Below, piece by piece: positions 36,949-46,264 of a stretch of 64,000 nt of DNA. Position 1 is the first letter of the stretch. The number at the start of each line of letters is the position of its first letter. The notes beneath the pieces are model-generated. The model worked only from the letters and a program-made list of their open reading frames with translations, did no database searches and had not been told where the DNA came from. Source of the DNA: Botryococcus braunii (taxonomy: Eukaryota > Chlorophyta > Trebouxiophyceae); assembly GCA_002005505.1 (NCBI GenBank), contig KV908681.1, forward strand, positions 15,001 to 79,000, given 5' to 3'. The translations under genes and the position numbers were made by a program.

Positions 36949-37539
36949 TTCGCACATGCTGAGCGGCTCAACTCAAAATCTTGCACTATTTACCAATCAG
37001 AATTGCAGAAGGTTCCCTTCGCAAATCATAAAAGCACTACCTACTGATAGTACAGAAATAAAAGCACTACCTACGGATATCGATATCGATAGGACCTCAA
37101 ACAGCAGTTTAGAAGGGGTTCTAGCTCATCCTGCACTGTAGCGATCAATATTTCAGAACAGTCCTTTTTGCAGAATTAAAAATAAGTAGTAGGGTTGGGT
37201 CCTTCCCACATTTCCGGCGTTGTGGGAAGTCGCAGCCAGCGCGCAGGACATCCATGCAAAAAGGAGACAGAAGGCTGGCAGCAGTCCTTCCTGCGCTCCC
37301 GCCGAGCGGGCAGCGGGCGCGGCACGCTGGAGAGTCTGCCTAGCCTGAAACCGGTACAGGGCGAACGGGGAGCTGTGAAGCTGTGCCATCGAAGGTCCTT
37401 GAAATGGTTCCAAAAGAGCTGCAGCAAACCACACACAGAGTCCATGAGACGGATGTGGGACTGTCTGTCAGAATGACCTTGGGGTCATACCGATGAGGCG
37501 AATGGGGGCAGTCAGCCATTGTTGAAAAGCACATGAGAC

Positions 37540-38110
<571 letters not shown>

Positions 38111-38195
38111 TATTCACATACTAGGTGGTAAGTAGGGGGTGTGGGTGTGTGTGCATGTGCATGCGTGAGCGTGTGCGCACACGCGCAGTTGGTTG

Positions 38196-38610
<415 letters not shown>

Positions 38611-38630
38611 GAGGCTGGCTGCAGAACGTA

Positions 38631-38949
38631 CTTGCTGATGTTTTTTTCCAAGTTGGTGTAGCTGACGCCAAAGAGGCTGCTGTTGGTGCCAGGCTTGATC
38701 TGGGAGCTGATTTGGAAGTTCTCAATATTCTTCAAAACATTGGAGCTGTTGAAGACCTCCACATTTTGGAAGGTAGCTTGGCCCCCTCCCACAGCTTGAC
38801 CAACTGCAGGCGCCCCCCCAATCACAGCTATGCAGTTGGTACAACAGCCCGGGACAGCCCGGCCACTGCCGCAGACAGAACTGCGTGGCTCTCAGCAAAC
38901 TTCCTGAACGCAATGCGGGTGCTCGATAGCAAAATGCTGTGTGTGGGTG

Positions 38950-39039
<90 letters not shown>

Positions 39040-40979
39040 GCGTGTGCGTGTGCGCGCGTGCGTGCGTGTGGTACTCACGTCCGAAATCAAGTTCCATGGC
39101 TGTGAGGCTGCTTTTGTATTATTATTTTATTGAGGTTTCATATGGGTTCAAACTTGGATGTCAGTTCTGGCATTTCTTTGAGAGCCACTGAAATTGTTCT
39201 TCAGCCACACAACGCCATTCTTAGCAGGGAGGCAGAGAGGGGTGCGGATAGGGTCAGGGTCAGGGATAGGGTCAGGGATTGGATCAGGGTCAGGGATAAG
39301 GTCAGGGATGGGGTCAGGGATAGGGTCAGGGATGGGGTCAGGGATAGGGTCAGGGATGGGGTCAGGGATAGGGTCAGGGATGGGGTCAGGGATAGGGTCA
39401 GGGATGGGGTCAGGGATAGGGTCAGGGATGGGGTCAGGGATAGGGTCAGGGATGGGGTCAGGGATAGGGTCAGGGATGGGGTCAGGGATAGGGTCAGGCA
39501 CCTGCAACGCCGCCCACAGTGCCGGTAAGTTTGATGTTGCTGTTGAAGGGGTTTTGTTGCAGACCGAATTGTGCGGCTCCGATATACAGGGTGTTGTTCC
39601 TGCACCACAGGCATCGTTTCGCATTAACCCTTGGGTTTACTTTTTACCTGTAGAATCTGTATCTGTGTTCTTGCAGAAATGTGTTCTCTTGCATTCATCT
39701 TTGCAGTTGGGAAGCGGCCATGGGACATCCTATGTGCGCATTTGAAACTTGGCAACCAGTCGTGGGACAATGGTGTGTTCACATCTGGAACACAGGACCC
39801 AGTCAGGTGAATATCCAGTGTTCAGTGACAAGAAGGCAGGCAGGCGCGTTCTGTACTCAATTTTTGGAGGTACGGTTTTTCATATTTAACAAGCTCCAGA
39901 GGAGCAAAGTTGCAAGCAATCAAAAGCATTAGTAGTAGGGGTGCAACGAGCAGTAAGGGGGGCACTCACGTGAGACCAGCCGAGGCCGAAGTCGACCTAG
40001 TGTTGTTGGGGTTGATGATGCCTCTGGTAATGACATTGACATTGGCAGTGGCTGTTCCATTGCCGAGGATAACATTGCTTACGGGATCTACTTTGCCATG
40101 GGTGATGTTTTTTATGCCACTGTTTACAAAAGCTGCGATGTCGTTGAGGATCTGCCCGTTCTGCTTGACACCGCGAGTGTGGGTGTATGCTGCGAATACA
40201 GCGTCCTGCACCGAAGGGCACAACTCAATCCGTGTTACAGCAAAGTTGGAGATGAAATTATTGGGTTCGCTGGCCTTCCATCCTTTAAAAAGAGAATGGA
40301 CAACCGGTAAGGAATTCAAGATCATGCCAACCGTGTTGGCAATCTACAGGGGGTTTCGTTGTTAGACATTTTTTAAGTCGACATGTCCAGGTTGAAATGT
40401 GATTTGAGGGATCTTGCGACTCGCGACTGCTTGCCTCCTTGTACCTTGAATGCCAGCCATGGAGAAAGACACAGCCCCAGAGATCACGAATGAAGAGGAG
40501 TCGAATGACCATCTCGGACCAACTTATTCCTTCAAGCAATCGCAATGAGGATCAAAGGTTCATTTCTGATTTTTTAAAGAAACTCATCATCTTATATTCC
40601 ATCAACCGCCTCCTCGGCATTTGCTCCGTCGTCAACAACTGTCGCCTTGGTTTTGAAGGCCCGATGACGAGCCGCACACACCGACTAAGAACTTCCTTCT
40701 AATACCAATTGAAAGTGGAAATAAACTGCTTTGAATAACGTCTGTAAAGGGGTCTTGGAGATAACCTTGCAATTGTTGGGTCTCTGGAACGGAAACCCTG
40801 CATAGCACAGCATTTTTACCCTGAAATAAAGTATTTGATGCCCCTTAATCCTCTCAGTTAGTCAAGGTCTAGTTTGCATGGAGGCAGCTGTGGCTTACCT
40901 GGTTATTGACCGTCCGAGCTGCGACGACCTGGGACGCCTCGATGAGGGCAATGCAGATTGATGCCACACGCTTGTTCAT
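38631..40979 (-). CDS. Small secreted protein, paralogue A (6 exons)
   Basis: Exons in reading order: 40899-40979, 40305-40343, 39970-40205, 39502-39599, 39079-39099 and 38631-38803. All junctions are GT-AG and the phases agree; the same structure recurs in paralogue B. Exon 1 encodes a signal peptide (MNKRVASICIALIEASQVVA, then AR). The mature part of about 190 residues has recurring blocks (DAVFAAYTHTRGVKQNG, VDPVSNVILGNGTATAN, FQISSQIKPGTNSSLFG) and several N-glycosylation sequons. I do not recognise the family. Where paralogue B has its TAA, this copy reads TAC (38628-38630), and the frame runs on to 38121 through GA repeats, which would add about 169 Ser/Leu/Pro-rich residues. The 99 bases between exons 2 and 3 are also an open frame here, so they may be coding rather than an intron. 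Confidence 0.6.
38950..39070. repeat. (GT)n array in paralogue A intron 5
   Basis: About 45 GT units then GC-rich GTGC units. Paralogue B has a GT array at the equivalent place (56586-56680). Confidence 0.95.
39238..39498. repeat. 12-base minisatellite GGGTCAGGGATA/G
   Basis: About 21 copies, directly after the donor of exon 4 of paralogue A. Paralogue B has only a single remnant (GGTACGGTCAGGCACC), so the array expanded after the duplication. The + strand has G3 runs every three bases. Confidence 0.95.
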
Positions 40980-41113
40980 CCTACGTTACACAAAAAGTAA
41001 CAACACCAAAATTGATAGTGGTGGTTATTGCAAGTCTTTTCGATTGTCATTTGAGTCTTCTAGGCCATCTCGAGGGCTCCATTCCGAAACCTTCAACAAC
41101 ACCCTCTGCAATT

Positions 41114-41124
41114 TGCAATTATAA
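41114..41124 (-). promoter_or_regulatory. Candidate TATA box of paralogue A
   Basis: TTTATAAT on the minus strand, about 140 bases before the ATG. The same element and spacing occur before paralogue B (58500-58510). Confidence 0.3.
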
Positions 41125-42105
41125 AGAGTCATTGCTGTGAAAATGTGAAAAGAAGTCATCTTGGTCGTCTAGGCGACATGATTTCTAGCCGAAGGATAAG
41201 ATTCCGTGGCAATTAGAACGTTATGAAAGTCATGCAAGCAAAACTATACATGTCACGACCTTCAGTATATAACTAAAACGAGCTATTCTTTATTAATAAG
41301 TTTCATTTAAACAGGGCTGCACAATTATCCCTACTTCAATGAGATTTCCTGTTCTACGGACTCGACTGGCCGCCGCGCACCTGCTCTCGGCTGGGTTGCT
41401 TCTCTCAGCGATGGTTATGTAACAAGATTAGGATTGTTTGGAAAAGACGAAAGCCCAACAAATAGCGTGTGTCTTACAAAGCTGAGAGAATAGATTGCCA
41501 TTGAGTGGAAGACTGGGACACTGCTACAGGTATATAAATCCTCGTGACCGTACCTCTCCAACTCTGGGGCAGCCACGTACACCACTGCTGTAAACATAAT
41601 AGGTCATATCTGCGATTTTACGCTCGGGTACCAGGGAGCTGCTGCTCTCCCGCGGCTATTCATAAGCGGGCAGCTCGCCAATGTAGTAGTTGTACAAACA
41701 GATGTACCAAACGTACAAAGGAGCAGCCCCACCTGAAGACGGGTTGAGGCAGGTAAGCCGTACAAAAATTGGCAGAGCTACAGCACCATGCTGAAATCAC
41801 GACTCTCGAAGTCATTGCACGACGACGCAACGCTTACGACCCCTGCCCTGGAACGTGCTCCCCAACAATACCTGAAATACTGAACCTGCGTACCGAACGC
41901 CAGTAATCTGTCCATGACGCGTCCGACGATTAGCGTTAAAAAAAGTGAAAGTGTGCATGACCCGGCACACGCGGAGATGAGATTATGTAAGCACCACCAC
42001 TACTCCCCGTGGCCCCCATACATACACGAAGTGCCGTAGCCTCCACCCAGCATAACCAAGCCCTTAAGAAAAGCACAGACAGACCAATGTGCATACCATT
42101 AGTTC

Positions 42106-42309
42106 TATAACAGCTGGAAGAGAAGGAGGGCTTACGGACACGGAAAGGGCATTCCATTCATTACATTACTTCATTGTATCTCGCTCGTCTCAGCCGTCAA
42201 AGGCAACCGTCTGGTATAACGCCCTGTAACGAGCTACCGAACCTCCAACCGTACTGCGCTTTTCGATTGTACCGCTGCTACTCGGGACTTGTCCTCGAGC
42301 GCGGTTACA
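42106..42309 (-). repeat. 3' LTR of the chromovirus
   Basis: In coding direction begins TGTAACCGCG and ends CTGTTATA. It differs from the other LTR at one position. Confidence 0.95.
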
Positions 42310-42323
42310 TCTCCCCCCACCTC
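42310..42323 (-). other. Polypurine tract of the chromovirus
   Basis: In coding direction AGGTGGGGGGAGA lies directly before the 3' LTR. Confidence 0.85.
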
Positions 42324-42913
42324 AAGTATCTGGCCGTCCTCGGACAGACCATGCAATAACCAATAAACAGCAACATGCAAAATATCATATGCACTACACA
42401 ATGGTCCCTGTGGTACCGCGAGGGCCCGTGTGGGTGCACCACGTGAGTTATCCTGATCCTGAGTAGCGACCAACTACTCCGCCTACATGAAATAGCAGTG
42501 AGGTGGCCAGCCTCCCAACTATCCAACTAGACGTGGTTCAGGGGACGAGGGCCCGTCTCGTCAGGACTGCTCCCATAAGCTGTAAGCCCTTCTAGCAACT
42601 ACCACCAGCTGCGTTGGGGAATCGCGTGTAAGTGAGGAGCTAAAGGATCCGTCGTCCTATGCCCACACACCCGTCGGCTGATGAGACCCTCCAGTGGACC
42701 GGTGCTCATCGACGCAGGGCTGCAGTCCCTGTACGACGCTGCCATAATGCAAGTTCAGGCACTTGCTCAGGACGACCCAGCTTCTGTGCCAATTCAAGTA
42801 TCTACTATCGGTAGCACGTACCGTGAGCATTCACGTACATAATTGATGTGGCTTAGGCTTCCCCCCCCCCCCCGCCTCAAGAGGATGGCCTGCCTGGGAG
42901 GTGGGTATCTAGG

Positions 42914-44698
42914 TCACTTCAACCCATTCCTCTCCTTGTAAGCTGATAGCATGGCACGGGTCTCCGCGTTATGCGCAAAGTTGGATACGGGCTCCCATGA
43001 ATTATCACTTGATGGGTATCCAGCCCACTTAACAAGATACAAGTATGTGGCTTTGCCCTTGCGCTTTGGATCATCGTGGTGTTTCTTCTTATTCACGTGG
43101 TGAGCTTTCACCTTGTGCCCGACGATGTCCTCAACTGCATAATACATATCACCATCAATGACTGGGGGTAACGGAGGTGGTTGAGGCATCATTGTGCCCA
43201 CTTGTGTCGGTTGCTTATACGGCTTGAGCAAGCTTACATGGAACACATTGTGCCAGCGGATTCCTTGTGGGAGTTCCAACTTATAGGCAACATCACCCAC
43301 CCGCGACAGCACCTTGAATGGACCAACGAACTTTGGCAGAAATTTAGTGCTTAGCACACTTCTGCGACCGGCATTTCTTGTGGACAAGAGAACTTGGTCT
43401 CCTTCCTGATACACGACTTCGCGTCTGTGTTTATCATAATGCTTCTTTTGACGCTGTTGTGCCTCTTCAATATTGCCACGGGCTTGAACCCACAACTTTT
43501 CACGATCATGTGCTGCTTGCAAGCACGCTTGGGCTGCCCTGGTTTGGTCTTGAATACGTCGGCGCACGTCCGTTGCTTCTTGGACTTTAAACACATGTGC
43601 CCGCGTGTTAGGAATCACTTTGGGTAGGAACGCTTCCAGCCCCTCAACAGCATTGGGGTGGCGACCCAAATTCAGAAAGAATGGAGAGGTCCTTATGCTC
43701 TCCTGATATGCGTTATTGATCGCAAATTCAGCACTAGGGAGGTACTTGACCCAATCATCTCCCTGTGGATTGACATAGTTACGGAGGTAGTCCTCCAAAA
43801 TGCGATTCATTCTCTCGGTCTGGCCGTCTGACTGAGGATGATAAGCTGACGTGAAACATTGCTTGATATTAAGGCCAGAACACCATTCACGAAAGAAATT
43901 GCCAGTGAACCTTGGATCACGATCCGTAATGAGCTGAGCAGGCTTGCCGTACACTGCGAACACCTTACTGTACAGCATCTCAGCAATGGCGGTTGATCCA
44001 ACCGTCTTGCGACAAGAAAGAAACTTTGCCATCTTGGTGAGCTTGTCAACAATGACTAAGATAGAATCATCACCAGTGGTCTTGTCTACTGGTAGATCAA
44101 CAATCAAATCCATTGAGATTGTATCAAAAGGCTGATCTGGTGGAGCAATAGGTTGCAAGGGTCCGGCTGGTGCCTGATTTGAGGACTTGTTCCTCTGGCA
44201 AAATTCACAAGTATCAATGAACTTCTTCACTTGCGTGTACAATCCATGCCAATGGAAATGTCTTTCAATGAGATCCTTTGTCTTTGCCAAACCTCCATGT
44301 CCTCTGCATGGCGGGCTATGATAATGTGAAATGATCAACGTGCGCAAGTCGACATCGTGCGGTACCGAGATTACAAGCAACTCACCGCGTTGGATGTACC
44401 AAATGCCATCTTGTTGTACCATCTTGCTGACATTTTCAGGATTAGAATAGAATGAGTCGGCTGCGTACGCTTCTCGAAGGCGAGGCAAGAAGTCATTGGC
44501 AATAGACGGTCCCGTAGGAATCCGTATGGGGTCAAAAATTGAATCACGTGGTCTAGCCACAACTTTTTGTTTCTTGTTAACATGCGTAGACTCGCACCCC
44601 GAACTACCAAGGTGGGTCCCCTGTGGTAGAACCCGACCTCCCATGTGGGTGGACTGAGTCCCCTGTAGTAAGGCCTGGTTCCCCGTGTGGGTGGACAC
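42914..44698 (-). CDS. pol: Chromovirus integrase with chromodomain
   Basis: This frame continues from the RT frame after the TAA at 44759. An HHCC finger is seen (SHYHSPPCRGHGG ... CEFCQRN). The DDE core follows, with SMDLIVDLP, LITDRDPRFTG and ERMNRILEDYLRN supplying the three acidic residues. A GPF/Y-like stretch (KFVGPFKVLSRVG) and a C-terminal chromodomain (YLVKWAGYPSSDNSWEP) complete it; chromodomains target such elements to marked histones. The first 40 or so residues are a linker of STHTG/LPQGT-type repeats (44605-44760) and are not conserved integrase. No internal break is seen. Confidence 0.92.
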   Translation of the reverse strand: MSTHTGNQALLQGTQSTHMGGRVLPQGTHLGSSGCESTHVNKKQKVVARPRDSIFDPIRIPTGPSIANDFLPRLREAYAADSFYSNPENVSKMVQQDGIWYIQRGELLVISVPHDVDLRTLIISHYHSPPCRGHGGLAKTKDLIERHFHWHGLYTQVKKFIDTCEFCQRNKSSNQAPAGPLQPIAPPDQPFDTISMDLIVDLPVDKTTGDDSILVIVDKLTKMAKFLSCRKTVGSTAIAEMLYSKVFAVYGKPAQLITDRDPRFTGNFFREWCSGLNIKQCFTSAYHPQSDGQTERMNRILEDYLRNYVNPQGDDWVKYLPSAEFAINNAYQESIRTSPFFLNLGRHPNAVEGLEAFLPKVIPNTRAHVFKVQEATDVRRRIQDQTRAAQACLQAAHDREKLWVQARGNIEEAQQRQKKHYDKHRREVVYQEGDQVLLSTRNAGRRSVLSTKFLPKFVGPFKVLSRVGDVAYKLELPQGIRWHNVFHVSLLKPYKQPTQVGTMMPQPPPLPPVIDGDMYYAVEDIVGHKVKAHHVNKKKHHDDPKRKGKATYLYLVKWAGYPSSDNSWEPVSNFAHNAETRAMLSAYKERNGLK

Positions 44699-44760
44699 CG
44701 CTCCCTCAACCGCGCTCCCCTGTGGTAGGGAAGAGTCCCCCCGTGTGGGTGGAGCGGGTT
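44605..44760 (-). repeat. Linker minisatellite between RNase H and integrase
   Basis: Three to four imperfect 45-57-base units with CCCCTGTGGTAG and GTGTGGGTGGA blocks on the + strand. In the reading frame they give STH-G...L-QGT repeats. The TAA lies at the edge of this block. Confidence 0.75.
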
Positions 44761-46174
44761 ATGAGAACCCTGTCGTCCGAGAACGAGTCGTTACTGCTGC
44801 AATTTCAATGCCAACATGCATGGCTCGCAATAGCGCTGGTGACCGACTTAAAGGATCCGCAACGTTCGTGCGTCCCGGCTCGTATTTCCATTCCAGATGG
44901 AATCTTGAAAGAAACTCATACCAGCGGACTTGTCTTCTAGACAACACTTGCTTGTCCTGAAAGAATGTATTCGGATTGTGGTCTGTGATGATAGTAACCT
45001 TCTCAGCACCTTCGAGGTACGGGCGCCAAACTTCCAGATTATAGACCACTGCTCGTAGTTCTTGTTCAGTCACACCATAGTTTCTCTCTGCAGGCGTGAA
45101 CTTCTTGCTATTGTAAGCAATGGGGCGGCCATCTTGAACCAATACGCCACCCATGCCAAATCCACTTGCATCACTTATAATTGTGAACGGCTTATCAAAA
45201 TCTGGTGCCTTGAGCACTGGTGCCGTTGTGATTGCATGTTTCATGCCACTGAAAGATACCTCATGGTCTGGTGTCCACTTGAAAGGTACCTTGGGTTTGG
45301 TGAGACTATTAACGGGTGCAGCTATCCGTGCGAACCCTTGAACAAACTTCTTGCAAAAGTTGGTTAATCCCATGAATTGCCGTACATCATGTACATCAGT
45401 TGGTGTGGGCCAATTACGGACGGCCTCGATCTTTGAATCATCAATCTTGATACCATGCGGGCCGACAAGGTGCCCAAGGAACAGTGTCCATTCCTTCAGC
45501 CACGAGCATTTCTTCATCTTTGCATATAATTGATGCTCTCGTAACTTCTCGAGCACAAGTCTGATTTGCTTCATGTGCTCCTCCAACGTCTTGGAGTAAA
45601 TTAGGATATCGTCCATATATACTAACAGAAACTTTCCCACGTATTCCTCAAAGATCTTATTCATGACGGTTTGAAATGTGGCGGGGGCATTAGTGAGCCC
45701 AAACGCCAAAACTTTGAAATTGTATTGACCAAATGGTGTACGAAATCCCGTCTTGGGAACATCCTCTTCATTGATGCGAATCTGATGATATCCCGAATGA
45801 AGATCAAGAGATGAAAAGAAACTTGCGTTTCCTAGCATATCTAGTGTATCATCGATGCGAGGCAATGGTGCTCTATGCTTTACAGTCACCTTATTCAATT
45901 GCCGATAGTCGACTACCATTCGTAGATTACCATCCTTCTTATTCACAAAGAAGCAAGGGGCTGCAAAGGGAGAATGTGAGTATTCAATAAGTCCCTTTTT
46001 TAGAAAACGTTCTATTTCTTCCCACATTGCTCGCTTCTCAAGTTGAGAGTATCTTGGGAGATAGCCTGGTTTGGGCTTGTATCCAGGTTCAAGCTCAATT
46101 ACATGATTAATTCCACGATCCGGTGGTAAACCATCCGGTAGCTCATCTGGGAATCTGTCTGAAAATTCATTCAA
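44759..46174 (-). CDS. pol: Chromovirus reverse transcriptase and RNase H
   Basis: The first ATG is internal: the frame is open back to the TGA at 46265 and adds about 30 conserved-looking residues. The reverse transcriptase shows FVNKKDGNLRMVVDYRQLN, LDLHSGYHQIRI, FGLTNAPATFQ and the catalytic LVYMDDILIYS. RNase H follows with ISDASGFGMGG, the TEQELRAVV block and TDHNPNTFF. The frame ends at TAA near 44759, just after the end of RNase H (NVADPLSRSP) and before the linker. All catalytic residues are present. Confidence 0.93.
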   Translation of the reverse strand: MNEFSDRFPDELPDGLPPDRGINHVIELEPGYKPKPGYLPRYSQLEKRAMWEEIERFLKKGLIEYSHSPFAAPCFFVNKKDGNLRMVVDYRQLNKVTVKHRAPLPRIDDTLDMLGNASFFSSLDLHSGYHQIRINEEDVPKTGFRTPFGQYNFKVLAFGLTNAPATFQTVMNKIFEEYVGKFLLVYMDDILIYSKTLEEHMKQIRLVLEKLREHQLYAKMKKCSWLKEWTLFLGHLVGPHGIKIDDSKIEAVRNWPTPTDVHDVRQFMGLTNFCKKFVQGFARIAAPVNSLTKPKVPFKWTPDHEVSFSGMKHAITTAPVLKAPDFDKPFTIISDASGFGMGGVLVQDGRPIAYNSKKFTPAERNYGVTEQELRAVVYNLEVWRPYLEGAEKVTIITDHNPNTFFQDKQVLSRRQVRWYEFLSRFHLEWKYEPGRTNVADPLSRSPALLRAMHVGIEIAAVTTRSRTTGFS

Positions 46175-46264
46175 TAACTCTCGTAAATCTTTAGTTAATG
46201 CATCAAGGTCAGTCCCGTTAGAGTCCGGTTTTTCTAATACAATTGCACATAAGATGGCTTCATC

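Noticed and set aside
39238..39498. Telomere-like or CRISPR-like array
   Set aside because: The unit GGGTCAGGGATA is not a known telomere repeat. There are no unique spacers, and the context is eukaryotic.
39148..39624. A minus frame rich in Asp-Pro-Ile-Pro repeats
   Set aside because: It is produced by the 12-base minisatellite in intron 4 of paralogue A; the exon 4 reading frame is different and stops soon after the donor.
38631..40979. Fasciclin-domain assignment for the secreted paralogues
   Set aside because: The conserved fasciclin H1 and H2 motifs are not visible; only secretion is supported.
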